Source: an uncultured Lewinella sp. (GTDB lineage: Bacteria; Bacteroidota; Bacteroidia; Chitinophagales; Saprospiraceae). From it: 64,000 nucleotides of DNA. The position numbers were made by a program, and so were the translations under genes. The stretch is from assembly GCA_913057725.1 (NCBI GenBank), contig CAJXOS010000003.1, forward strand, positions 1-64,000, read 5' to 3'. Below, in pieces: positions 1 through 9,677 of the stretch. The notes beneath the pieces are model-generated. The model had not been told where the DNA came from, searched no databases, and saw nothing but the letters and a program-made list of their open reading frames with translations. Each line of letters opens with the position of its first letter. Positions within the stretch are counted from its first letter, which is position 1.

Positions 1-283
1 TTTGGCAACGACGTTTGTGGCAAAAAGACCAAGACTTGGGTGTCAAGGATTTATGTAACTGACCACTAGGATTCGTAAAGTCTGGCCAATGTTACGGGAA
101 TGGCGCGGCCAGCAAATCCAACACAAGCCGCAGTGCCTCTGGTGCTGCGGCTTTGTTGCTTACTCATGAACATGAAGTAATCCTACCGCCATTACGAGTC
201 CGTTTCAACTACCTTGAGCCTTAGAAGAAAATACATCCTACACACCTTCTACCCTCTACCTTGTACTTTCCACCTTCCACCTT
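1..283. other. Left-edge intergenic stretch
   Basis: No gene could be assigned. All three plus-strand frames meet a stop within the first 70 bases, so at most the tail of a gene from outside the window is present; the frame ending with TAG at 67-69 is the longest tail. A terminator-like hairpin lies at 125-157. The last 60 bases before the peptidase stop are a pyrimidine-rich run of repeated ccacctt/ctacc words, with no function I can name. Confidence 0.5.
125..157 (+). terminator. Hairpin terminator of an upstream plus-strand gene
   Basis: A 13-bp stem (arms 125-137 and 141-153, with two G-U wobble pairs) closes a 3-base loop and is followed by a short T-rich run. The form fits a rho-independent terminator for a gene that ends near the left edge. 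Confidence 0.55.
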
Positions 284-1114
284 CTACTCTTTACACACTG
301 CGTTGATGCCCAAAACGTACTTCTCTACCACGCCTATTGCCGTAGCTACCTCCGAGCCCTCAAAACCATCTATCTCTTGATCGCTCAGCGCTGTTCGGGC
401 CAGCTCGGTCAGTTGGCGGGCGGCAGGTAAGTAACTCCAATGCCACTTTTCTTCATTGTAGCCATGTGGTCGGTCTTCTCCTTTAGGCGAGTACGGCTGG
501 CAGAAGCCAAAACTAGCCGCGTTGGCGGTCATCCACTCATACACTTTTAGCCCCTCTCCACTTTCGAAGTAATCATTGGTCAAGCGGTTAATATCCATAT
601 CCGTACCCCAATGGTGGCGGCTAGTTCCTGGCATGGAACTCCAGCGCAAGATGGCCAGTGCGCGGTCTACGGGTTCTGGGTATGCCTCCGGAGCACTTTC
701 GCGTCCTTCTAACAGTCGTGAGCCAAACCACTTGGCCTCCCAGATACTCTTCTGCCGGTTAAAGTTTCGTGTAGCCGAAATGATCGTCAGACGCACCGTG
801 TCAGCAGCAGCGGCAGCGTGCATTTTTTTAAATGCCTCGTAAGTGTCTTTTCTTAGATAGTAGGTTCCGTCACCATCCGTGTATTTGCCGTCCACGGCCG
901 TAAAATCTGGATGAGTAGCTGGATTGAAGCGACCTCTCACATAGTCAAGCGTGAAGGAGCTATCAATTACAATGGGTTCCGCTTCCTTTTCTACAGGCGC
1001 GTCTACTACGTCATCCGTGGTGGGCTCGTCATTGGAAGGGGTGCCTGTACAGGCCAGAAAAATCAGAAATAGCGTACCAACAGTCAGTTTCACCAGTAGG
1101 GATGGGCGATTCAT
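284..1114 (-). CDS. VanY-type D-alanyl-D-alanine carboxypeptidase, lipoprotein
   Basis: Predicted M15B (VanY-like) zinc peptidase that trims peptidoglycan stem peptides outside the cytoplasmic membrane. The domain shows the two metal-site motifs: a SRHHWGTDMD block (pattern SxHHxGxxxD) and a late WHWSY block. I start it at 1114 rather than at the ATG at 1276, because 1114 gives 276 residues with an immediate signal peptide and a lipobox ending in FLAC. The longer version would prepend 54 Arg/Pro-rich residues encoded by GC-rich repetitive DNA. A low-complexity Thr/Asp/Glu linker separates the lipid anchor from the domain. It stands alone on the minus strand, downstream of the efflux operon but about 300 bases away. 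Family assignment is firm; the exact bond cleaved is not shown by sequence. Confidence 0.88.
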   Translation of the reverse strand: MNRPSLLVKLTVGTLFLIFLACTGTPSNDEPTTDDVVDAPVEKEAEPIVIDSSFTLDYVRGRFNPATHPDFTAVDGKYTDGDGTYYLRKDTYEAFKKMHAAAAADTVRLTIISATRNFNRQKSIWEAKWFGSRLLEGRESAPEAYPEPVDRALAILRWSSMPGTSRHHWGTDMDINRLTNDYFESGEGLKVYEWMTANAASFGFCQPYSPKGEDRPHGYNEEKWHWSYLPAARQLTELARTALSDQEIDGFEGSEVATAIGVVEKYVLGINAVCKE

Positions 1115-1409
1115 ATATCTATTTTTTGAGGGATTGCAAGATACACGAATTTGTTGGGGGCTCCGCTTTACGGTCCTTCGGCCTGGCGGCCTATGGCCAC
1201 TAGCGTCGGGCTCTCCAGCACGCATCCGCGTACCTACTATCCCTAGCCCTTGCGCACTACCGTGCCCCGAGCTCACCTAGTCGGCTCGCATCTGTTCCAT
1301 CGCGTTCGTTCCTGAGCGTCCCCCATGTTCCTGAGCGTCCCCCGACGCGAAGGGAGTCCTCCGCCCCTTCATGCTATATTGGGTCCCCCGACGCGAAGAA
1401 AATCACCCC
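1115..1409. other. GC-rich intergenic region with short repeats
   Basis: Noncoding stretch between two minus-strand genes. It is richer in G and C than its surroundings. It contains a direct repeat of gttcctgagcgtccccc at 1308-1324 and 1327-1343, and a second overlapping word, gtcccccgacgcgaag, at 1337-1352 and again at 1383-1398. A related word occurs near 39939-39957. It looks like a dispersed intergenic element rather than a gene. Confidence 0.5.
1308..1398. repeat. Tandem and nearby direct repeats, 16-17 bp
   Basis: Two copies of a 17-base unit are spaced 19 bases apart (1308 and 1327). A 16-base unit that overlaps the second copy is repeated at 1383. The copies are identical in the bases compared. 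The role is unknown; a genome-wide intergenic repeat family is the simplest reading. Confidence 0.6.
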
Positions 1410-4400
1410 TTACTCCTTAATCCTAAACAACAACTTATACATCACCGGCACAAAAAGCAAGGTGATCACGGTGGCAAAGAGTAAGCCAATCATAATAGCT
1501 ACCGCCATCGGCTCCCACATCAAACCACCGCCAAGGTAGAGCGGAATCATACCCAGTGTAGTGGTGAAGGTGGTGAGCAAGATGGGCCGGAAGCGTTGTT
1601 GGGCAGCATCCAAAATAGCCTGGTAAGGCGGCTTGCCTTCTTCTTGCTCAATCTGTATTCGGTCAATGAGTACAATGGCGTTGTTGATTACAATTCCCGC
1701 TAAGGAGATAATACCGAGGAAGGCCATGAATCCAAAGTAAGACTGGAATGCCAATAGCCCTAGAATTACACCAATAATACCCAGTGGGATGGTGCTGAGT
1801 ACAATACTCGTTTTCCGGAAGGAGTTGAACTGAGAAATTAGTAGTAAAAGAATAATGAAGCCCGCTAGTGGCAATTTGCTCACTACTGCTCCCATGGCCT
1901 CCGCACTTTGCTCACTTTCACCACCAAGGGTATAGGTATAGCCTGGTTTCCATTCTTGAGAGGCTTCCTCCAGCCAAGGCAGGATATCGTCGGTAATATC
2001 ACTAGCTGTAACACCGCTGGCTGCATCGCTACTTACTACCAAAGTCCGATAGAGATTACGGCGCTTGATCTTAGCAAACTGCCATTCATTTTCAATCTCT
2101 GCTACCTGAGCTAGCGGCACGTTCTGGCCATTGCCTTGAGCAAAAATCGGTAAAGACTCCAACTCAGTAGCCGACAGTTCCTGACTGCGCACATTACGCA
2201 TCATGATGGGGATGTTATCTTCTCCGTCTCGAAATGCGCCGGCGTCAAAACCGGTGAGAGAAGTGCTCAATGAGATGGCAATGTCTTGGTTGGTTACCCC
2301 TGCTCGACTGGCTTTGTCTTGGTCAATATTGATCACAAACTTCTTGATCAGCGGCCCCCAGTCGTCTTTGATATTCTTAGTGGTAGGCAGGCTGTTTAGC
2401 TTCTGACGGATTTGCTCACTAATGCGAAATAGCTCTGCTGGGTCCTGACCCGACAAGCGAATCTCAACATCAGCTCCGCCGCCACCACCGCCGGCCAATG
2501 GCCCGACATTTACTTCGGCATTGGGCAGGTTCTGAAATGCAAAGGCATCTAGTGCGTCTACCACTGTTTGGTTGTCCTCAAAACTGCTGGTATTTATGAG
2601 CATATGGGCATAACCAGAGTTGGCCTCACCTGGCTGATAACCGAGGTCATAACTTTCAGGGCCCTCACTAATGAAGGTGGTATAGTCTACAATACCATTA
2701 GTGCGTTCTTCATTCACCAGTAGCTCTTCATTTATGAAGGCTTCTAGTTGTTGCATCACCTCAGCGGTACGTTCTACTTTGGTACCTAGCGGTAGGTTTA
2801 GGTCAAGCGTTACGAGGTTTCGGTCGCTATCCGGGAAGAAGATAAAAGGTAGTGCACCAAATAGGCTCAAGGAGAAGACAAAAGCTGCAACGATGATCCC
2901 CACAAATAACCAGGATCTTCGTAGTACCCAACCAAGAAGGCGTTTGTAGTATACACCAAGTCGATCAAAAATACTGGTGCTTTCTTCTTCCTTATCGGTA
3001 TCCACCCGGATTATACTAATGGCCAGCATCGGGATAATCGTCATGGCCATGAGCCAACTTGATAGGAGTGCCATGGTGATTACGACAAAGAGTGGCCCCA
3101 TCATTTCACCCATGGTATTCTCTGCCAGGAAGAAAGCCAGGAAGGCCGCGGAGGTAGTGAGCGAAGACACCAATAGCGGTATCATCAATTCACTACAGGC
3201 ACTTATGGCTGCCTCTTTGGCCGGGAGCCCTTCTTCCATTTTTACCATCATAGCTTCGGAGACCACAATGGCATTGTCCACCAGCATACCCAGGGCCATA
3301 ATTAAGGCAGCTAGACTTACCTGGTTAAGACCAATGTCAAAGAGGTCCATCAACCACAAGGTCATGATCAGTGCAGCAGGAATAAGGCTGGCTACAACCA
3401 TTCCGGTGCGTAAACCTAGAAATAGTAGCATGACGGCCAATACAATACCTACCGATTGGATCACATTGGATACAAAGTCCTGAATCTTTACATCGACATA
3501 GAGATCGCTAGAGGAAATTCGATGAAGCTCCAGACCTACTGGTAGGTTCGCCCTGTAGCCAACCAGCTTCGCATCTACTTGCTCACCAAGTTGAATAAGG
3601 TTGGCTCCGTCCTTCAAGGCAGCCGCTATTACCAGAGCAGGTTCTCCATCATAGCGTACAATCCGATCGGTTGGGTTTTTATAAGCTCTCCGTATACGGG
3701 TTACTTCGCCCAGTTTCACCGTCTCGCCGGTAGCAGGGCTGGTGATAATGGCGTTTTCCAAATCAGTAAGTGATTCGAAATTACCAGTTGGCTCCAATAC
3801 AATACGCTCATCTTCCATGCTGACCTGGCCACCCGGGAATACGATATTGGTACCCGAAATGATGTTCTACAACATGCCTGCGGTTAATCCTACTTTCGCC
3901 AGCGTAGAATTATCGAACTCCACATAAATTTGCTCTTCCTGAATACCACTAATTGCGACCTCTGAGGCATCATCCAGCTTGATGAGATCATCTCTGATGT
4001 CATCCGCGTACTGCTTCATTTCATAGAAGGAAAACCCATCACCCGTCAAAGCCAATTGAATGCCATAAACCACACCAATACCATCATCCCGCACATTCGG
4101 GCCTCTTATCCCTTCGGGAAGGTCTTCTTGGATACTCTCAATTTTGCGTCGTAGGCGATCCCAGACGGGTTGGAGATCGGCTTGATTGATGTCATCGCGC
4201 AAACTCACATTTACGATCGAGAGCCCCGTTCTGCTTTCACTGGTTACCTCTTTGAGTTCAGGGAGTTCTTGCACCACCTTCTCAATCTTATCCGTAATCA
4301 GCTCTTCCACGCGTTCGGGAGAGGCACCGGGAAAGTTTGTCACTACGCTACACACCCTGATGGTGAAGGGAGGCATAGAATCGCGCGATAGATTATTGTA

Positions 4401-4484
4401 TCCAATCAGGCCCATGACTACAATGACCGCAAGGATCATGTAGGTTACCCGATTATTCTCGATGGCGAATTTTGTTAAGTTCAT
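1410..4484 (-). pseudogene. RND efflux permease (HAE1/AcrB-like) interrupted by in-frame TAG
   Basis: Inner-membrane permease of a tripartite efflux pump. Read through the stop, it is 1024 residues, the usual family length. The first part (codons 1-205) carries TM1 and the start of the porter domain. Codon 206 is TAG (3867-3869), and the same frame then continues without a gap; its next ATG is codon 223 at 3818. There is no frameshift. One base change in CAG (or AAG/GAG) would create this stop, so a nonsense mutation or a sequencing error is likely. TM4 has VDNAIVV, with one Asp where AcrB has two, and TM10 has NNAIVLI without the AcrB lysine; both look like features of its subgroup. The start overlaps the ion-channel gene by 4 bases (ATGA), so the two are translationally coupled. 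Without readthrough or restart the pump should be dead. Confidence 0.85.
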
Positions 4485-5164
4485 ACTTCGCTGGATTCGT
4501 TTTGCCCAGCCTCACCGGCCAGGTATTTTCCAATGATGATCGCAACAACAAAGGTGATATATAGCTGCCCGCTAATGCTGAGCATCATGGCCAAGCCCTT
4601 GGCCAAATCATTAGTAGGAGTAATGTCACCAAAACCGACAGAGGTGATGGTGATGTAACAGAAGTACACCATATCATAGTAGGTGTAGCCTTCTGGGAAG
4701 CTGAATGCTTGCGGGTAGTAGTGTTCTATAGCGTTGCAAATAGGTACACCAATAATGCCCAAAATCAGATAAGCGGAAATACAGGCAAATAGGCTATTTG
4801 CATCCACTTGATCTGTGCGGAGGATATAGTTGATGAGCTTCCAGAAGAGAAAGCCAAAAAACAGAAGGTTCGTGAAAACACTCACTACGCTAAAGGATGG
4901 GTTAGCCATACCTTCCAGAAAACTGAGAAATAAAATCCCGCCAAGGCCAAGTGTCATTACGAGCTCTTTAAAACTCGTCGTGACAAAAAACGCTCCCATC
5001 AATATCACCAGCCCAAATAGTATCTCAATGACCAATCGGCCATTGATTGAGATCATAGCCAAAGGAGGCGCAATGATCAACAGTACCAAGCTGATCAGGA
5101 AGTACCGATAGTTTGGATGGTGGAAATGATAGGCCAGGCGTTGCCTTATTCTTTCATTTAGCAT
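4481..5164 (-). CDS. Potassium-channel-like membrane protein in the efflux operon
   Basis: A 227-residue integral membrane protein with about six hydrophobic segments and a pore loop with selectivity-filter motif TSVGFGD at residues 174-180, as in two-pore-helix (Ion_trans_2) potassium channels. The pore segment sits between a helix near 128-145 and a last helix near 195-213. No RCK/TrkA-N regulatory domain follows. It lies 12 bases after the adaptor gene and overlaps the RND permease start by 4 bases, so it belongs to the efflux operon by position. Transport of K+ is known for the motif. A role in supporting the pump (membrane potential, ion balance) is inference from the neighbourhood only. 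Confidence 0.82.
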   Translation of the reverse strand: MLNERIRQRLAYHFHHPNYRYFLISLVLLIIAPPLAMISINGRLVIEILFGLVILMGAFFVTTSFKELVMTLGLGGILFLSFLEGMANPSFSVVSVFTNLLFFGFLFWKLINYILRTDQVDANSLFACISAYLILGIIGVPICNAIEHYYPQAFSFPEGYTYYDMVYFCYITITSVGFGDITPTNDLAKGLAMMLSISGQLYITFVVAIIIGKYLAGEAGQNESSEV

Positions 5165-5176
5165 AGTGGTACTCCT

Positions 5177-6304
5177 TTATTCCATTAGGCGCACTTGCAT
5201 GCCGTCCAGCAGGCTCTTCAGGCCGGCGGTAGCTACGAGCTGTTCTTGCTCCAGGCCTCCTTTGATGGCAAAACCTTGAGGCAATAGTTCTCCCACCTCT
5301 ACCGACTGTCGTTTGACGGTGTAGGCCTCCGTTGCCCCTTTTTCGAGGACAAAAACGTAGGTCCCATTCATGTCACTGGCCAAGGCTTTGACTGGACAAA
5401 TAATAGCGTTCTCACCTTCTCCTTCGTCCGTGCTGCTAAAGGATACGGTAGCTGCCATACCGGGGCGAATTTCATCACTAGGGTTGTCAATGCGAATGAT
5501 AGCTGGATAGGTTGGTGAATTTCCGGCCGCATAACTAACTTCCACTACTTGCCCCATGAATTCCTGCCCTTCCAGTACAGAAAAGCGGATACCTACCTTC
5601 TGGCCATTTTTGATATTGGAGATGTAGTTTTCCGGAATGCCTACACGTACCTCCGGGCGAGCCTCCGAACTAATTTCTGCAATAGGAGAACCTGATCCGG
5701 TAATTTCGTTTACCTCAACATTGATGCCGGTGATCACCCCGTCAAAGGGTGCTGTCAAGCGGGTGTATCCAACTTGGTTACGAGCAGACTGGCTCTGCTT
5801 CTGTGCAGAGGTGACTTGAGTCTGGGCTGCTTCGTAGCTAGACTGCGCACTTTCATAGGCGGATTTTGCTTGCTCAAAATCGCTTAAAGGCACACTGTTG
5901 TTTTCATACAGTCGCTCAATTCGCAGATAAGTTGAACGAGCATTGATGAGCTGTGTTTCGGCACTTTGCAGGTTGGCTTCAGCTCCTTTCTCCGAAGCGA
6001 ATGCCTGATCTGCCTGAATGCTGTAATCGCTAGGGTCAATCGTTGCAATCAGTTGCCCACGGCGGACGCGTTGGCCAAGTTTTACATCAATGCTACGAAT
6101 GGTTCCGGCAACCCGAAAACTGAGTCGACTCAGCTGATCAGCTTGAGCAACGCCGGTATAAGTATGTTGACTGCCATCTTGGGCAAGGCCGATTTTCTGG
6201 TAGCGTACCGGTCGTAAGCTAGGCTCGCTATTAGCGTCCATATACTCACCACCACCGCAAGCCGACAAGGAGGCCAGGAGGAGAAGTAGAAGCAATCGAT
6301 TCAT
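5177..6304 (-). CDS. RND efflux periplasmic adaptor (MFP), lipoprotein
   Basis: Membrane-fusion protein linking an RND permease to an outer-membrane TolC channel. The 375 residues begin with a signal peptide and lipobox LSAC (Cys16). A barrel-sandwich/lipoyl half follows, with GQRVRRGQLIATID near 77-90. Next come a long Ala/Gln/Ser-rich helical hairpin near 95-170, the second lipoyl half (LTAPFDGVITGI), and beta-barrel and membrane-proximal domains. Its ATG shares one base with the stop of the TolC-fusion gene upstream, and it precedes the ion-channel and permease genes, as expected for one operon. Substrate cannot be read from the sequence. Confidence 0.92.
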   Translation of the reverse strand: MNRLLLLLLLASLSACGGGEYMDANSEPSLRPVRYQKIGLAQDGSQHTYTGVAQADQLSRLSFRVAGTIRSIDVKLGQRVRRGQLIATIDPSDYSIQADQAFASEKGAEANLQSAETQLINARSTYLRIERLYENNSVPLSDFEQAKSAYESAQSSYEAAQTQVTSAQKQSQSARNQVGYTRLTAPFDGVITGINVEVNEITGSGSPIAEISSEARPEVRVGIPENYISNIKNGQKVGIRFSVLEGQEFMGQVVEVSYAAGNSPTYPAIIRIDNPSDEIRPGMAATVSFSSTDEGEGENAIICPVKALASDMNGTYVFVLEKGATEAYTVKRQSVEVGELLPQGFAIKGGLEQEQLVATAGLKSLLDGMQVRLME

Positions 6305-8649
6305 TAGTCTTGGTTTGTGATAAACTGTACAAATCTTTGTAGGAAAGCGTCCTGTTCCTGCGGGAATGCCAGGCTATGGTAATAGCCAATGGAGCGCTCC
6401 ACAGCTAGGAAGTCGCTAATGAAAGTGTATTCTGCATTAATGGCATTAATCTCAGCCTGCAGCAGCGCATTTTGCGCATCGATCAAGGAAGTGATGTTCA
6501 GTAGTCCTTGTTGATAATTATTCTGTGCCAGTTCAAAGTTTTTCCGCGAAGCATCCACAGATATTTGGGTCAATGCCAAATTACTGAAGGAGGCTCCAGC
6601 TGTTTCCATATTGGAGCGCACCTGGAATTCCAGACCGTTGCGCAGATTAGCCATTTGATCTTCCAGCTGTAGTGCTCCTACCTTCAACTGTTCGCGTTCG
6701 TAGCGGCGGGCATTGCCTTGAAAGATCGGGAACTGTACTGCTACGGCAGCATTATAGGTATTGACGCCCTCAATAGGCATAACACCCTCAGGATAGTTGA
6801 ACTGATCAATCGGATAATTATACTCTCCCGTAAGTATTACGCTCGGTAGATAGAAAGAACGACTCTTGGAAAGAAGGCTACGCTCCTGGGCCGCCAGTGC
6901 CGCTTCAATTTGCTTGATTTCTGGGAGGTTGTTGAACGCTTCTGACACTAAAAAGTCGGAGAAGAGCTCGAGATCTCCTGGATTATCGATCAGGGCGAAA
7001 AGACGTTGATCTGTAGCTAGTAGAATGCTATCGCTAATAGCTATGTCGGCAAGCTGAAAGTTCTCTTTTATGGGCCGGTTCAAAAGGTTGTTCAAGAAGA
7101 AACGAGCTTGACGCAATTGTGCTTGGGCCAAATTCAAGTCTGTATTATTACGAGCCAACTCACTTTGAAAACGGTAGATATCCGCTGTTCCACTAAATCC
7201 GACCTGCTCCTTTGCTTCGGCTATATCCAGGTTCTTTCTAGTTACTGCTACGTTCTCATTACGGAGCTCTACCAGGGCATTAGCTTGCAGTATGCCTAAA
7301 TAGGAATCGGCCACATCAAGCACCACGTCGAGCTGGTTTTCGCGAAGGCTTTCTTCGGTGCTAGCGAGTAAAAATTTCTGGATGGCAATGTTTGCCATAG
7401 CAGGCTCAGAAAGGATCAATTGACTCAAACTGGCTTGCGCCGAAATGTTGTACTGTCCCAAGGTGCCAAAACCAGTACGGGCAGTGTTTTCGTCGAGAAA
7501 AGAAGCGGATCCTACAGCCTCTAGTTGAGGTAGGTAGTTGCTGCGCGCTAGCGAAACATCCTGTTGACTGATTAGGACTTCCTTTTCCGCCACTTTAATG
7601 CCCAAGTTGTTGGCTAGGCCTTCGGTGATCGCTGATTGAAAACTCAAAACCCGGCCGGTTTCATCCGACTTAGCCACATTAACCAAAATAGCCTCAGACA
7701 TAATCTCCCAACTGGGGTAATGACGAGTATCTTTTGCCGTCTTAAAGTTGATGATTAAGTTTTCTGTGAAATGATCCATCTCCACGGGCAAGGTCTCTGC
7801 TGCTTGCCCTTCCAGGATTTTCATCGCATTGATTGCCAGGCGACGGGGGATGCGCTGGAAATTACTTTCCGTATCATAGGCGGCATAAGCTCCAAGTTCA
7901 ATGGCGGGGTCGCTGAGGATACTGAAGGTTGGGATTCCACGAGTTGCCATTCCGTTTAATACCTGCTCCAATACAGGAAGCATCTCAGGTTCAAATACCG
8001 GGAATAGCATGGCGGCATCTGTGTCTGGAGAGAGTCGGTTGAGGAGGTCGTCAGCCTGTTCTGTGAACGTTATTACCTCATAACTTGCTTCTGAGAAAGC
8101 CACCATTTTATCCAGATAAGCAGCAAAATCAAAATCACTTTGAGCTACCAGTGGATTTATGAGTATAGCTATTTGGTCATACGGTTTGATCTCATACAAG
8201 ACTTCAAAATCGCGTGCGATATCGAAGGGTGATTGGATATAGGTGAAGTTGGTTATTCCGGAGGCACCGTCAACCGGATCGGGTAATCCTTGCAACTCAT
8301 TGTCTAGCATGAACGCTGCAATAGTCGGTTTCGGATAAGTGCCTAGGCCTGCCATAAGGTTGCAGGCGTTAAATCCCAAGCTGATAATGATGTCACTCTC
8401 GCTTTGGTAAAGATCTTGTGCCAAAGCATCAAAATCTGCACTTGGATCGAGATAGGTGCGTTCGATACTTACGCTATACTTGCCGCTTAGAAGAGCGTCC
8501 AACTCTTCTTCGATTTGTTGTTCCGTTTGTGCGTTTCCAGGATCGCCATTATCACTAAGGAGAGTGATATTCACAGGCGTTTGAGCAGATAGCCAGAAGA
8601 AAGCGAGAAAGGGAATGACAAAGCTCAGGAATGATCTAGTCATAGCCAT
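6304..8649 (-). CDS. Fusion: ABC substrate-binding-like domain + TolC outer-membrane efflux channel
   Basis: About 781 residues. After a signal peptide, the first ~330 residues resemble the ABC_sub_bind/DUF534 periplasmic-binding fold: alternating beta/alpha segments, DIIISLGFNACNLMAGLG, and a GASGITNFTYIQSPFD segment. The remaining ~420 residues are a typical TolC/OEP repeat protein with long amphipathic helices (e.g. ARSNYLPQLEAVGSASF and EREQLKVGALQLEDQM). I start at 8649, which gives a compact signal peptide; ATG 8643 is an equal alternative and 8694 adds 15 poorly fitting residues. It is the first gene of the efflux operon and touches the adaptor gene by one base. Normal TolC proteins are about 430-480 residues, so the extra domain is the notable part. 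It may bind a ligand on the periplasmic side, but this is inference. Confidence 0.82.
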   Translation of the reverse strand: MAMTRSFLSFVIPFLAFFWLSAQTPVNITLLSDNGDPGNAQTEQQIEEELDALLSGKYSVSIERTYLDPSADFDALAQDLYQSESDIIISLGFNACNLMAGLGTYPKPTIAAFMLDNELQGLPDPVDGASGITNFTYIQSPFDIARDFEVLYEIKPYDQIAILINPLVAQSDFDFAAYLDKMVAFSEASYEVITFTEQADDLLNRLSPDTDAAMLFPVFEPEMLPVLEQVLNGMATRGIPTFSILSDPAIELGAYAAYDTESNFQRIPRRLAINAMKILEGQAAETLPVEMDHFTENLIINFKTAKDTRHYPSWEIMSEAILVNVAKSDETGRVLSFQSAITEGLANNLGIKVAEKEVLISQQDVSLARSNYLPQLEAVGSASFLDENTARTGFGTLGQYNISAQASLSQLILSEPAMANIAIQKFLLASTEESLRENQLDVVLDVADSYLGILQANALVELRNENVAVTRKNLDIAEAKEQVGFSGTADIYRFQSELARNNTDLNLAQAQLRQARFFLNNLLNRPIKENFQLADIAISDSILLATDQRLFALIDNPGDLELFSDFLVSEAFNNLPEIKQIEAALAAQERSLLSKSRSFYLPSVILTGEYNYPIDQFNYPEGVMPIEGVNTYNAAVAVQFPIFQGNARRYEREQLKVGALQLEDQMANLRNGLEFQVRSNMETAGASFSNLALTQISVDASRKNFELAQNNYQQGLLNITSLIDAQNALLQAEINAINAEYTFISDFLAVERSIGYYHSLAFPQEQDAFLQRFVQFITNQD

Positions 8650-8810
8650 AGGTGTGGTTGATTGTGGATTGTTCAAGCTGGTGATAGACACCATTCATCT
8701 CAATGATAAGCTTTTTCCAGCGGATATACAGGGAATGTGGTGCCTAGATCGGTCAATATTACGAAGGGCAACGGCAAAGAAACCTAGTCTAGAAGGGTAT
8801 TTGCTAAAGC

Positions 8811-9677
8811 CTATTTAACCAACCACCCGGAGTCGTTAGCTTGTAAGCTCAGTTTTTGGCCAGGCTCCAGTCCGGCTGCCTGTTTAGTTGATACCCAAAC
8901 TTTCAGCCGTTGTGTTCCGACTACTAGTTCCACCCAGGCACCATCAGATACCTGTTCAATTTGAGCAATCGTTCCTTGAAATTGCTGCGTAGGAGTATTG
9001 TTAGGAAAAATGCTCTCAGGGGATCCTATTTGCTTCACTTTTCCAGCATCCAATACAACAACCTGGTCAGCCATTTGCTTGAGCTCATCTTGATCGTGGC
9101 TGATCAAAATTGTAGTAAGGTCAAACTGGCGATGAAGTGCTATGATATGCTGACGTAGCTTCTTGCGCATTTCCTGGTCCACTGCAGACAGTGGCTCGTC
9201 TAGCAATAGCAATTGCGGGCGTTGTACCAGTGAGCGAGCCAATGCGACCCGTTGTTGTTGTCCACCAGATAGCGTAGTTGGGTATTGATCTTGTAGCTGT
9301 CCAAGTTCGCTGATATCGATTAATTCATCAACAAACTTGCTGTCTTGTCCTTGCTTCAGTGCGAATTCTAAATTTTGGCGGACCGTCATGTTAGGGAAGA
9401 GCGCATAATCCTGGAAAACGAAACCAATTTTACGTTGCTGTGGTCGCAGGTGGATTCGTCGATTACTATCTACCCATACTTGATCATCAAACTGGATAAG
9501 TGCTTGGTCAGGCGCAAAAAGACCAGCGATAATGCGCAGCAATGATGTTTTTCCAGCTCCGGATCTACCTGATAGGCCAATAACCTGCCCTCGTTCAAAC
9601 TCAAGGTTCACATCCAAGAGCATTTCTCCCGTGGGAGAGTTAAGCCGCTTTTGTACCGCTAGCTTCATCATAGCCAA
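8811..9677 (-). CDS. modC: Molybdate ABC transporter ATPase
   Basis: ATP-binding subunit that powers molybdate import. In 288 residues it has the Walker A motif SGRSGAGKTS (36-45), the signature LSGGQQQRVALAR (136-148), Walker B LLLLDEP (156-162) and a C-terminal TOBE-like domain (from about 230), which binds oxyanion in ModC proteins. It overlaps the end of modB by 10 bases. Two further in-frame Met codons lie within the first four residues, so the start is uncertain by up to 3 codons. The gene order modA-modB-modC supports molybdate over sulfate. Confidence 0.9.
   Translation of the reverse strand: MAMMKLAVQKRLNSPTGEMLLDVNLEFERGQVIGLSGRSGAGKTSLLRIIAGLFAPDQALIQFDDQVWVDSNRRIHLRPQQRKIGFVFQDYALFPNMTVRQNLEFALKQGQDSKFVDELIDISELGQLQDQYPTTLSGGQQQRVALARSLVQRPQLLLLDEPLSAVDQEMRKKLRQHIIALHRQFDLTTILISHDQDELKQMADQVVVLDAGKVKQIGSPESIFPNNTPTQQFQGTIAQIEQVSDGAWVELVVGTQRLKVWVSTKQAAGLEPGQKLSLQANDSGWLVK

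Noticed and set aside
1-69. Tail of a coding region in frame 1
   Set aside because: Only 22 codons are visible and two other frames give similar tails; a terminator downstream hints at a gene outside, but the frame cannot be chosen.
82-112. ctggcc/ggccag inverted repeat considered as part of a tRNA or small RNA
   Set aside because: No T-arm or CCA-type acceptor pattern and only a 6-bp stem with a long loop.
1115-1276. N-terminal extension of the VanY peptidase to ATG 1276
   Set aside because: The 54 residues are Arg/Gly/Pro-rich, encoded by repetitive GC-rich DNA, and would bury the signal peptide and lipobox.
2977-3483. 168-residue plus-strand frame opposite the RND permease
   Set aside because: It mirrors a conserved permease region, has low-complexity Ser/Ile-rich text, and has no family features.
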